Origin: Hoplostethus atlanticus
Taxonomy: Eukaryota > Chordata > Actinopteri > Trachichthyiformes > Trachichthyidae
Length of the DNA stretch: 64,000 nucleotides
Direction: 5' to 3'
Assembly: GCA_034670405.1 (NCBI GenBank)
Contig: JAXDDX010000001.1
Span: 14,208,501-14,272,500 of the forward strand
Shown here: positions 24,351 through 64,000 of the stretch, piece by piece
Layout of the letters: each line of letters opens with the position of its first letter
Numbering within the stretch: position 1 is the stretch's first letter
Notes under the pieces: model-generated
What the model was told of the DNA's origin: nothing
Database searches by the model: none
The model's input: only the letters and a program-made list of their open reading frames with translations
Made by a program: the position numbers and the translations under genes

Positions 24351-24416
24351 GAACATTCTGCCCCAACTCCCTACGACTTGTAAGGACAAGTCGTAGGGAG
24401 TTGGGGCAGAATGTTC
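24351..24416. repeat. Perfect 31-bp inverted repeat with 4-nt loop
   Basis: The left arm 24351-24381 (GAACATTCTGCC…CGACTTGT) and right arm 24386-24416 (ACAAGTCG…GGCAGAATGTTC) are exactly complementary over all 31 bp, around the loop AAGG. The flanks do not continue the pairing, so it is an isolated hairpin and not part of larger transposon ends. If transcribed it would form a very stable stem. Confidence 0.97.
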
Positions 24417-25324
24417 TACCAGGAACTGCTTGTCCTTGACATTTCTCAGCAAAATTATCTTTCATAACGATGCAACAGTTGTATCAAACTTTCATACTTA
24501 TCCTAACTGCAGTTACATTTCAGCATGATTAACAGGCATAAGCATACATGTACATTTCCGCATAAGCATTCATTTAGAGCATGCAAGGTCCATTACCAAT
24601 ACAGTGTAGTAAAGCATAATAGTATATTTTCCACCACAGATATTATAGCATCTCAAAGGGGGACTGAAGTGGAAGTAACAAGAACCTAAGACATTGGTGT
24701 CAACTACCCTTTAAAGCATTTTAATCAAGGCTCTGAAGACCTAAACAGTGCATGAATGATCTTTGTGAATGTGTGTCCAGTCTCCAAAGTATAAACCATT
24801 TTGTGAGAGGGGCATGGAAAGGATTATTCTACCTCAATGACTTGTCATGAGTTACAACGTATTGATCACGTTACTAACATCTAAGTGTTTGCATCAAGCT
24901 GTTACTCAGGGGCACATGATCACGCTTACGCAGAGGCAGTGTGCTTTCCAAATGTGTGCCTGAGAGACTATTCTATAATCAAATTGGGTGAACGGTAATC
25001 TTCCAATCAATTCCTTGATTTGACTTGAGTTGATAGAGAAACTGCTATAATATCTTGCACATGTTAAAATTAGGTGGAAAAAAATGTTCATGTTATTTCA
25101 AGGCCCAATCAAAAATTAAAATGTAAACAATTTTTCCCTACTCAAAATGACTAACAGAACTCTTACTACAAAGACTAACAGTATGTGACAACTGGATATG
25201 AATTTGTAAGGTATTGTACAAGGTTTGTGTACATGTATAAGTTTGGAAACATTACATGTTTCAAGAAAGGCCAAGAAACTTTGGAGAAATGGCTTTTCAC
25301 TGTATTTTGTCATGGTTGAGTTGT

Positions 25325-26090
25325 GAGTTTGTATGGAAACCAGCGGACACGGGGCGGCGCGGGAGCGAGCGAAACCGCGCTAAAGCAAAAGGGACATAAA
25401 AGCGTGTGGCTACAGCACGCTTATACCAGTCCGCTTTCAAAGGGTGCCGGCAGGACTGTCGTCATCACGCAAGTGACGCACTGGCAACGCACAGGGTCAA
25501 TGGTCAGCCACATCCGCCATTTTTAAATACCCAACTGGTGTAAACAACTGGAGCGACTACGAAGTCAGAGAAAATTGAAATAATGAGATCGACGACAAAA
25601 CACTGCAACAATGGGAAATGGCGGACCCGGAAGCATTAACCACACTGTGTTCCAACGAGACAGTGTATAAAATAATTAATTCTGTTCCTTCTCAGCTCCC
25701 GTAGTCTCCTCCAGGTAACTCCTCCGAATATTCGTATAAATATTACGTGTACTAACTGTTGCTGCTGTAGCTTGTGTGTCTGGTGTGTTTTGATGCAATA
25801 TTATTTCAAAAGAAAGACATCATCCCTTGCAAAAAAAAAAGGAAAAGACTCCAGTGGGTCCGCCATGTCTGTTGTTGTTGTTGACTTTGGTTGCCATGGT
25901 TCTGCTGTTGCTATAGTTACACGTGCGTTCTGGACAGGGTCCCATTTCAAGTTGCAATGGAAAACGACAGGGTACCAATCGTGTGCCATGCTGTGCCAAA
26001 CCATACCCTTATGCAGTGGGAAAAACACGACAGAACAATTGGCAGCCTGACTTCCAATGCATTTGAATCACCATTCATCATATCGTTTAC
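25325..26090. other. CpG-rich block of unknown nature
   Basis: Sequence such as GGGGCGGCGCGGGAGCGAGC (about 25350) and repeated CGC/GACG motifs up to about 25560 stand out from the AT-rich surroundings. A second, less CpG-rich part (25860-26045) contains GTGCCATGCTGTGCCAAACC. No coding frame is recognised. It could be a distal promoter of a non-coding transcript or the remnant of a mobile element; the sequence alone does not decide. Confidence 0.35.
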
Positions 26091-26508
26091 TAAATGATTT
26101 AGTAAAATGTATTCATACAAGATTCAATTTACCCATATTGGGTGTTTTGGAAACGGCTGGACTGGACCACTAACCCCTGCTGAAGTTTTGATAACCCTCT
26201 CAACCTTCCTTGTTTCTTTCTTGTGTAATAGTCATATTATGAAAGCAATGAATGCTTTAAAAAAAAGGAATGCACTACGACTGCACCCATGTTTTTTTTG
26301 TAACTCTATCTTCAGGTAAGAGGTGATAATGAAAAGCTGTGAATATATCAATTCTGCTCCGTTATGTTAGACTGTGTGGATAATGTGCATGTATGCATGT
26401 TAGTGTGGATACATGTGGAGACTGTTTGTATAGAAATAATTAAATAGAGAGATAGGTTAGACCTTCTTTCTCTTCCCAGCCTTTAGAAACCTGTACAAAT
26501 GTCCTATA

Positions 26509-27669
26509 TGTAACCAGGCCTACTAAGGGACTTTGGTACCTTAGATTACCAACTACGCCACCTAGGGAATTGCACCCCAGGAAATAATGTCCAATGCAAT
26601 ACTCATAATACAATGCACACAGGTAAAATTGTAAAGAAACACAGACGTGGTTTCAAGCTCACAAAAAGTATGTTTATTTATAAAAAAGTTGCTGGTAAAT
26701 TAAGAAGGCTGGAAACTATATGGGAAAGATAGGTTAACAATTTATTTTTAGCTACAATAAAACATTTCATCTAGTAAGATTATGTTAAAATTGACCAATA
26801 TCAAAAATAGGGAATTTCTTATATAAAAGATAACGTACAGTACCAAGAGGGAATGTGGAATTGAGGGAGGAGGCCGAAGACTAGAGAAAGGCTTGCTAAC
26901 AGGACAAGGCCGATGACGAAGCACACCACACGTGTTTGTGTCTGAGTCACACACACTACAAACCGCACTGCAAAAGGTGAGCAAAGATGTTTAGTGCACA
27001 TTTAACTCTTAATAGCATGCAAGTGATTTAGGGAAGGGGCCCTCTACGCTGCCAGTCCCCGTCACCACGGCCACACTCCTCAGAGTCCACAAAAAGGGCA
27101 ATTACCTACAGCTGGTTTTTCAAACAAAGGAGATAAACAAACTCAAAACAAAGTATACAACCAAGCTTGAAAAGGGATTGGTAAACCAAAGCAGGTAGCC
27201 TATAGCTCCATACAAGTGGCAATGCCAAGCCACACCAGGAACTGAGGGCGAAATGGGAAAACCAAACTATAAATATAACTAAGGCAAAACAGCAGGGGCG
27301 ATAACCTCTGGTGCATCAAAACACCTTGTAACAGGAGTCAGAGTCTGGGAGAATTCCTACACTCAGGTAAACTGGGGACTTGGCTTGGCTGGATGATCCC
27401 TCGGTCCCCATTCAGTCAGCCTAATGGGGAGCCATAAAGGTCCAGGCTAAACAAACCTTTTGCTTTGCTACACACGAGGGAGCACGGCACCAGAACAAAC
27501 AGACAGGAATGATGAACACTGATCTCCAGCCTTAAATACACTCCCTATGATGAGGGGGGAATAGAACTCAGGTGTGTACTCGTTAGTTGGCAATTCGCTT
27601 CAATTGACGTCCCTGAGTATGCTATGAAGGGGCGTGTCACACCAACAAGGCAGGGATCTACCTGTTACA
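26509..27669 (-). mobile_element. Probable solo LTR of a Ty3/gypsy-like retrotransposon
   Basis: The 1161-bp segment starts TGTAACCAGG, ends CCTGTTACA and is flanked by a 4-bp direct repeat TATA (26505-26508 and 27670-27673). It therefore shows TG…CA ends with short inverted termini and a target duplication of LTR size. Read on the minus strand, a TATA-like GTGTATTTAAGG lies about 120 bp from that strand's 5' end, as in an LTR promoter. No gag, pol or second LTR is present in the window, so it is either a solo LTR or the remains of one. The exact family was not identified. Confidence 0.6.
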
Positions 27670-27673
27670 TATA

Positions 27674-28831
27674 GATAACACTGTAATAAAGGATAATTAC
27701 AGTATTATTTTATTGTTGAATGTGGAACTTGAAAACAAAAGATACTTTTTATTTCCACTGCTTTATAGTAAATGAACCATTGCCAACTGGATTTGTGTTT
27801 AATGTGTGGAATACATTACACATCCAAAGTTCTCAAGGTTTTAACATAGACTCTGGCTGACACTTTGATATACATTAAGAACTAATTATATCACTATATA
27901 ACTGTCATCATTTTGTAAGACTGCAGCTGAATAAAGTTAATTCACTGAAGAAGCAACGGCACTAGTTGGAGACAGGTTCTTAATATCCTTTATGTCTGAG
28001 GAAGTAACCAAGGCCTTTTCTCACTCACACCACAAGGAGTCACTCACTATCAAACTTCCCAGTGCCCTCCTACAAGATGAATTTAGGTGTGAGAGGGTAT
28101 GCTGAGGCCATGGTGATAAGAGATTAGCGTTTCAATAAATCAGTTGATAAGGACTGACACTTTAAATATGGTTTACAGCTGCATATTGTCTAGACTTCAA
28201 TCAAAATATAGAACCACAAAGATTTGTTTCTGTATCAAACAAGCATGGGCCTACGTTGCAAGGATTTATTCTCATATGTTGACTAGGTTGAAGGCAATAA
28301 AAACATGTTAAATAGTGTGAGAGAGGGTTATAAGATAAGAGATAAGATATAAGTCACTGTAAAATATTGCAGTTTGTGATTACATAATTAAAATGTGCAA
28401 GCGTTAAATTAACACTTGTTTAGGGACATTGTAAAAATACTTGGCCAGGGTCCCAATCGGAGATCAGTGTAATTTGGATGCTTATTAGTGAGACTTCCTA
28501 GAACTGTATCGTTAACTAACCCTGCCAGTTGCTCCTCCTCCATAATGATCATATGATGCAGGTCAAACACAGGCCAACAGGGACCAATGAGAGAGGGAGA
28601 AACAACTTACTGTCCTTACCTTGCAGGGAGGAGAGAACAACAGAGAGATCAGAGAGCAAGAGGAAGTCAGAATACAAGACACCTTTCTTACCTCAACAGA
28701 GAAGTTTCAAGAGAAGAAGACGGATAGGTAAAACGAAGAGGCGCCCCAATGACAAGTTTCAACTCCTGTCCAAGATTTTAATAATGAGATAACCAAGAGT
28801 GAACAAAATTAATACTCTAAAGGGAGACCTG
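27674..28831. promoter_or_regulatory. Upstream region of isx with a GATA-motif cluster
   Basis: No coding exon is seen. Between 28117 and 28352 there are several (A/T)GATA(A/G) matches: TGATAAGAG, TGATAAGG, and a compact group AAGATAAGAGATAAGATATA at 28333-28352. GGATTTATTC, a CDX-like TTTATT motif, lies near 28262. GATA and CDX factors drive intestinal genes, so these could be control sites, but that is inference. The purine-rich stretch about 28570-28740 is probably 5' untranslated sequence. An in-frame TAA at 28790-28792 limits the start codon to the ATG at 28832. Confidence 0.35.
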
Positions 28832-31085
28832 ATGACAGAGGTGCTGATGGCGGAGGATAAACCACTGGATGTGTGGAAAAGCGAAGAAAGGGAGGAAGTG
28901 TCTAGTAGCACGGGTCTGGAAAGGGACCCACAGCCACCCAAAAAGCTGTCTCACTCGATCGAGGAGATTCTGAGGAGGCCCACATGTGTTAGGAAAGGGC
29001 ACCGTAACTGGTCTGTTATCAAAGAGAACGCCAGACTGTCTAACCAACATTCGTGTGCAGGTATGTTTTTGACTTTTGTAATCATGCCAATATTAGCGTT
29101 GTGGGAGTTTCGTTGACAATGAGTCAAAGGGATGAGATTGAGCTAATATATGGGCAACTGCTAACATCTATATCATGGGTCTTATAGAAATACGATTTAA
29201 TACAAATTCTTTATTATAAGTGTTGGAATTTCCTCTCTGCCCATAGAAACTTCTCAAATGAGGCTAGTGGAGCAGTCTTCAAAAGCCACCACAGACTGCA
29301 CGGGTGAGTATTCTCCCAATAAATACAGCATTACAGTCACAGTCCAACTCTGCAGAAACCTGCTTCGGGCCGCAGGTTACCTAGGTAGGAAGAGCATTAA
29401 CCCTTCTCCAAGCCCAGGGCAGAGCGAAGGAGGGAGGGAAATGAGGAACGAGAATAGCTTAGCGTGAGAGCAGCATGCTTAGACGAGGGTGATGACGACG
29501 ACGGCAGTAACGATGACAGTAATGACAGTGACAACCGTTTGTTCACAGGCACGGGTCAGAGGAAGAGGAGGCAGACAAGAGCTACTTTCACCCCGTTCCA
29601 GGTGGAGGAGCTGGAGGGGGTTTTCCAGCAGACTCACTACCCTGACGTCAACACCAGAGACCAGCTAGCCTCTCACCTGCACCTCACTGAGGGACGAATA
29701 CAGGTAGGCCACGTGAACCTCCTCCGGGATGATATTGCTGTTGGTGGGGTTTTTTTTAGTTGTCCCAAGGGGTCAATATGGAATGGCTGTCATCAGGTTA
29801 ATGGTATCAAATTGCACAAGAAGGTGAGCAGGTGAGTTCTCTGTCGCAAAGCTGTATCATCAGTTTTTCATTCTTTTTCTGACGAAGTTTAGGGAAATCA
29901 ACAAAGTAGGCCTACGACCCACACACATTATCTTTGCATCTGCTTTTCTGTTGAAATGGCTTTTCAAGCGTAACAGCAGTCAATAAATCTGACTGAGATT
30001 GACACCAATTTTGGGGAGTGGATAGTGCTGACACCAAGTAGTCTTCTGTGGATCAGCAGGAATTGTCCTGCGATAGCTGCTTACATAAGAGATTACCTTC
30101 CAAAAGTGAGATATTAGAGGACAAAAGTATATTTGTGAAATGAATCAACAATAATTTGTTCTATTAGGAAATGTGCTGTATATATCAACTATATATACAT
30201 ACACATGATGTGGCTAAATTGTGAGTACATCTTATGATAGGTAGATTATTGTTGTGCTCCAGATTTGGTTCCAGAACCGCAGAGCCAAATGGAGGAAGGC
30301 AGAAACACTGAAGGATATCGAGCTGATGGCCAGAGAGCACATATACACAGCCAATATTGGCCTCTTTTATTTTAAGGTAAGACAAAATAATGTTGCGCCA
30401 CTCACTTTTTTTAAAGCCCCCCGCTTTGACCTCAAAGGCAATATGAACATTTTCAATGTAATGAGTAAATCATTGGTTTACAAGGTTGACAGCTGATTTC
30501 TACCAATCAAACAAAGACACAGTTGACTGGCCTCACCCTGACACTGCTGAGCCTCGTTTTGACTGGGACTGTGAAAATAAACAGATCACTTTTTGAAATG
30601 CTTTCCAAGAGGTTTTAAAAATATTAAAAGTATTTGAAATTTGAAAATTATTTTGTCCTATAAGAAGAAACATTTATTATTGATTAAATTGACTAAAACC
30701 GTTATTAAGTCAGTACAATGGAGTATTTATTTTGGTCACATGACTCTCACAGGGTGAAGAGGTGAATTCCCTGTTGCCAGTGATAAACTCTCATCAGTAT
30801 CCACCCTACCCACCGCTGCAGAAGCCCCAGCTGCCGGCGTGGTGCTGGCTGCCGTACAGCTTGCCTAAGCCCCTTCAATCAAGGATGTTCCTCACACCTA
30901 CATCAACGTCCCCCGGGGCCGACCAACACAACCCCCCCCGTATCATACGACTGTCTCTGATGACCAGCTGGGGACACAAACGATATGGCTATTACGTCAA
31001 AGTTAGTTTTCTAAACGGTCGACTTGTGGTGCGGCGGCGGAAACACGATACATTTATGGCGATGAAAAACTACTGTAAATTATAA
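28832..31085 (+). CDS. isx: Paired-like homeobox transcription factor, isx-like, 5 exons
   Basis: Exons are 28832-29060, 29247-29303, 29549-29703, 30263-30376 and 30753-31085, with matching phases (1, 1, 0, 0), giving 295 residues. Residues 37-50 ([14 protein letters not shown]…) resemble the octapeptide-like N-terminal motif of ISX (KKLSLSFSIEAILKRP). The homeodomain spans about residues 102-161: [19 protein letters not shown], then [13 protein letters not shown], and [12 protein letters not shown]. It has Gln at homeodomain position 50 and an intron between positions 46 and 47, the usual place in paired-class genes. The C-terminal part has a Pro/Trp-rich segment ([14 protein letters not shown]) comparable with ISX. 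ISX is a nuclear repressor made in intestine that responds to retinoic acid and lowers carotenoid uptake and cleavage (SCARB1, BCO1). The start is the first ATG after an in-frame TAA; a second ATG lies 15 bp downstream. Poly(A) signal AATAAA lies at 31191. Another divergent paired-like gene is the alternative. Confidence 0.78.
29549..30376 (+). CDS. isx: isx homeobox, split across two exons
   Basis: Exon 29549-29703 encodes homeodomain positions 1-46 and ends GGACGAATACAG before GTAGGC. Exon 30263-30376 starts ATTTGGTTCCAG (IWFQN, recognition helix) and continues through [19 protein letters not shown] 559-bp intron without other content separates them. Confidence 0.88.
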
Positions 31086-31190
31086 ATGTAGTCACAAGCT
31101 GTATGAATGATGAATTATCTGTACTTGTCAGGTGTTATCTAGTTGAAATGTAGTACGGATGTTAACAACTAGGCATTTTTATTATCTTCC

Positions 31191-31196
31191 AATAAA
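31191..31196 (+). terminator. Poly(A) signal of isx
   Basis: AATAAA lies 106 bp after the isx stop codon, followed by T/G-containing sequence. It is the only canonical signal close to the last exon. Confidence 0.55.
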
Positions 31197-31199
31197 GTT

Positions 31200-34100
31200 T
31201 ACAAGCATCCAAAAGTCATTTGCTGCAGAACAAACTACTGAAAAGTAACCTATCTGCTATCTTTGCGATAACTCTATATTGATGTTTTTGTACAGATCAA
31301 GGTTTGAGGGCAGGTAGTAGTGTAGTACGTTTCTTGGTCCAGAGTATTAGCACTGTGCTATTTCGCAGAAGAGCGTTTTACTTTTCTCATGACGCTACAT
31401 TTCCTTGTCAGAGATAAGAGATAGGGTGCCGCCATAAACTGTTTATCTGCTTGACTTTCTCATAGCCTATCCTTATCTTAATTTGAGCTTGTAAAATGAG
31501 GTTATTGGCAGGTCAGCTGGAGAGTTTAGAGAACTTGCTAAATGCGATCAAAAGGGGAGTATCGATCGGAACTACAAACAATCGGAGCTATTCAGAAGAT
31601 ATTACGAATTATATTGTATGACGTTGTGATATAAATGTATCCATTTATGTGAACGTACCAAAAGCAGTGTGAAAATGGACGTGTTTATGTTTGTGTTTTT
31701 AAGGAGGTGTTGTCTTATGAAACGAACAAACCAATACTATGTGTCAGATATGTGAAGAGGTATTTCACAACCTTCCTCCTAATAGCTTATCTATTGTCTG
31801 TCGTCCATTCTCAGCGTGACTGTCTCTTGCCCCTATTGACCTTGAAAACCGCTGCTCGTGAGAGTGACGTTGTTCTGTCAAAAGCCTCTGATCATAAGTT
31901 GTACAAACAAAGGTGTGCACCACTTGCATCCCCTCTTTTCTATGAAACGTTACATAGGCCGTTTTTCAAATAATTGGCAATTAAAAGCGAGATAACACAG
32001 CATCACCCCCCACTATCAATACCATAACTGACTTGACTGATTAGGTTCAACGAGTCTTGCATGTAGCCCTATCTACCTTTACTGCCTCTGCTTGCTGTAC
32101 AATAAATCATACTCCTGGCTGCAGGGGCGGACTTAGTGGGGGAAAGATGAGAATGCTTGCAGGACAGGGGGCCCAGGGTGTCTTGTTTGATCAGCAAGCC
32201 GAGACTAAATGTAACCACAGTTTTAACAGAATGTGCACGGTTTGGTTTTGATATTGTAACTGTAAACCTCTTTTATTTCAGCTAAATTACATCAGATGAA
32301 CACAGAGGTCAAGGGAGCTCTTGTTACCTTGCCTGTTTTCATCTTTTTTTTACATTACTTCCTGAGCTTCCTGTGGCCTCGGAGAACATCACACGTTGAA
32401 AGTCACAACTTTAAAACCTTTTCAATAAAAGGAAAGGACGAAGTATGTATTTGTTATGAACGGTAGTTATTGTGAGAAATAGATCTCATTGAAATATTGT
32501 GAATCGTGTGGCACCAAATGTGTAATAATTGTCTTGACAAATGGTAGATTATACTGTATACGTTCTAGATATTTCCGTTGCATTACTGGGTGTTAATTAT
32601 TTTTAAATGTCATAAATACACAATTTTTAAATTGTTGAAGAGTTGTTGAATTGTTGAACAATTGAAGAGATTATATCACTGAAGAGAGGATTGAAGAGTT
32701 GTTGAATTGCTCCTCTGGTAGAAACACTAGGGCCTATACTTTGTCCAACTGTGAACTTTAGGGTGTGACTGTCTATCCTGCTGGTAAGTACAGTGCTTGG
32801 TTTGAGACTGTAAAGGTAACTCATTTTGAGAGGAGTCCTTGCTGTCATGAAAAAAACACTGCCATGACCAGCTGGTGAGCCCAGCTCAGTTTCCGGCGGA
32901 TGAGGATAATGGAGTCAGAGAAATAAGTTCATCTAGTTCCTATGGAATAAATACTATGCATTGGCAAAATCAAGTCTGCACTTTTGATTTGGCTCAATAG
33001 CTATCATGCCAGCAGACACAGGTGTGTTGTAAAAGACACACTTCAATGGGAACCTGTAGTCTTTGCTATTGTACAATACATATCTTAAATAACATCAGTG
33101 TTGTTTGATGGTACTAGTGAACAACCAAGCAGGGTTGTCCTGCTTGGTACTCTGAACTCAGGTTCTTTCGCCTTAGGAAAAGCAATGCATTCTATTGAAA
33201 GCTTATGAGTATGTCAGTGAAAGCACAATTTCAACTAATTATTTGTAGTCTGGATATCATGTGAATACAATAAAATGTTGACATGACATTTACATCATGA
33301 CCCTGTGCATTCTATTCTGAGTTAGTGAGTTACAATATTAAGTGCTGTCGATTTACAGTATTTGCTGAGAATATTTTCAAAATTGATGTAGGTTCAATTA
33401 ATAGGAAGCAATTATTGAAAACTATGGATTTCAGATAATCTCACATTAATTAATCTTCCATTAGGTGTAGAAAATGTCTGTCAGAAAACGTCATTAGAAA
33501 GCAGAGTTTACGTTTCAAACACAATACCATCACATACAGTAAAGTCTCAAAATGCATGACTGGACTGCTTACGCCAACCATACACCAGATAATAGTCAAG
33601 ATAGCAATAGTACACATCCCCACACTGATGTGAACTAAAGTCACCATAGAAAGGATGGAAGCAATGTCTCTCTTTTTATTTTTTTACTCTTTTTTAAAAT
33701 TTTGTATTATTATTATTATTTTTATTTTTTTATTTTCTTTTGTCTATTTCTTTTTTTTTTTTTTTTTAATCTCTTCTACATCCCTAGCGTGTTTTTGGCC
33801 CCTGGAGGAAAAGTTTGTTTTATGTAATATGCACTCAATGTTTGTTTATTCTCTGTTTCTTTTGGACGCGTTTGCAATAATGGATAAATAGTGGATGGAG
33901 AGATAATCGACTCCTCCTGGTAGCAGTCGAGAGGTGGCGTCCTTGCTCCCATGAATAAGCAGAAATGATGCTGTATGTTTTGCTGACACTGACATGCAGC
34001 AGAGAAGACTGGCCCGGTTTCTTCTTGTGTCTCCTGTTAGCCTTCGTTTCAACGCCAGGTATCTCACATTAGATGCTGCTGGCAACTAGTCTAGAGGCAA
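31200..34100. other. Intergenic DNA between isx and bicd1
   Basis: No exon was recognised. A 19-bp unit (TTGAAGAGTTGTTGAATTG) occurs twice (32634 and 32692), and a T/A-rich low-complexity tract lies at 33670-33770. The promoter of bicd1 should lie in the last few hundred bases, where the sequence becomes GC-richer. Confidence 0.5.
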
Positions 34101-34268
34101 ATGTACATGTATGTCTTTTTTTATTTCCATTGCCTCCCTACACTGACTGACAGAAGAGGGGGCGGATTCAGCATCTCTCAGCCTCCGCCCGCCTCTGAGT
34201 CTCTGTCCAAAGCGCTGGAGACTGGAGGACCGCAGAGAGAGAGAGAGAGAGAGTGAGAGAGAGGGGCG

Positions 34269-63470
<29,202 letters not shown>

Positions 63471-63881
63471 TGACTCCTTCTAAAAGGGCACATCTGGGCT
63501 TCCTCTTCCTCCTCTACCCAGCACCAATATCCCTTGGGCACAAAGCTCCCAGAAGCCTCAGGACAAGGTGGGCTACAGAGAGGAGGACAAACTGGTTTCT
63601 TTTGACTGTGGTTTGAACATGCAGCAACAACTCTCCTCAGGAAGAAGGAGCCCCTGGCAGCTTGCCCCGTCCGCAAAACCCTGCCGAACAGCTCCGTCAG
63701 CTCATTTGCTACTAGTGTGTGGACACAGTTAATATTTTCTTTTTCTCCATACACCGTGAACGTTTGAGCTAAACTAACTCAACTAACTGAAGTTGGAATG
63801 AAAAACCCTAATGTACCTACTGGGCAGTGTTTTAAAATGAAAACAAAGAAGCATACTGTGGCATGAGCATGCAAAGGATTT

Positions 63882-63887
63882 AATAAA
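63882..63887 (+). terminator. Candidate poly(A) signal of a bicd1 form ending in exon 8
   Basis: AATAAA lies 412 bp after the stop codon at 63470 with no other gene in between. It supports an mRNA that ends here if the GTAAGT donor at 63102 is not used. Confidence 0.4.
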
Positions 63888-64000
63888 TGGCTGCAGTATT
63901 CCCTTTGGGATTCATTGGCTCACATCACCTCATAGTGGCAGACCCAGTGAATTACAACTTCAAAAGCCTTAGTTTCAGTTTATTTTTTCTAATTTCTTCT

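Larger units (their letters stand above)
22411..25320. other. Intergenic DNA between slc23a4 and the CpG-rich block
   Basis: AT-rich sequence without a recognised exon. It contains a (GT)n run (23675-23710) and the perfect palindrome at 24351-24416. A minus-strand frame at 23280-23089 (MASQQASPREL…) ends near a GTAAAT donor-like site but matches nothing known. Confidence 0.5.

Noticed and set aside
24148..24465. 105-codon minus-strand frame across the perfect palindrome
   Set aside because: Part of it is simply the palindrome read through; no family resemblance.
28529..28792. 87-codon frame just upstream of isx, rich in Arg and Lys
   Set aside because: It ends at a stop before the isx start, is in a purine-rich region that is probably 5' untranslated, and resembles nothing known.

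Overview
The window is nuclear DNA from a ray-finned (teleost) fish. The genes are split by GT-AG introns, the proteins are vertebrate-type, and the intergenic DNA holds fish-type tRNA-derived SINEs, a Tol2-like hAT element, a probable solo LTR and very many (CA)n/(CT)n microsatellites. The species cannot be fixed from the sequence. Four protein-coding genes are supported; no RNA gene, CRISPR array, virus or bacterial-type operon was found.

Layout. 1-8.7 kb: no gene; a complete 1.3-kb non-autonomous hAT element (3096-4395, exact 8-bp target duplication, internal 21-bp minisatellite) and SINE-like repeats. 8.78-12.98 kb (+): a three-exon FAM180 gene (fam180a-like), encoding a small secreted protein. 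13.7-22.1 kb (-), convergent with it: a Na+/nucleobase-type transporter of family SLC23 (slc23a4-like, at least 12 exons). Its introns carry a 1.4-kb foldback structure and a duplicated 98-bp segment. 22.1-28.8 kb: intergenic, with a perfect 31-bp palindrome, a CpG-rich block and a probable solo LTR on the minus strand. 28.83-31.09 kb (+): a five-exon paired-like homeobox gene, best match isx (intestine-specific homeobox). 34.27-63.47 kb (+): bicd1, the dynein cargo adaptor Bicaudal-D1, in eight exons after an 18-kb first intron that is rich in microsatellites.

The genes do not form a pathway. They are a dynein adaptor, an intestinal transcription factor, a nucleobase transporter and a small secreted protein, so the interest lies in gene structure and linkage. 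The most concrete anomaly is a single extra base in bicd1 exon 6 (about 61679-61688), which shifts a conserved coiled coil out of frame. Exon length (772, where 771 is expected between two phase-0 introns) and the family alignment both support it. Other points are a Glu-type nucleobase signature in the SLC23 transporter, an open C-terminal extension of bicd1 that runs through a perfect donor site, two strong hairpins, and the unusual linkage of the four genes.

I found no convincing undescribed biological system. Exon borders were placed by eye from splice signals, reading frame and recalled family sequences; no search or alignment program was run.
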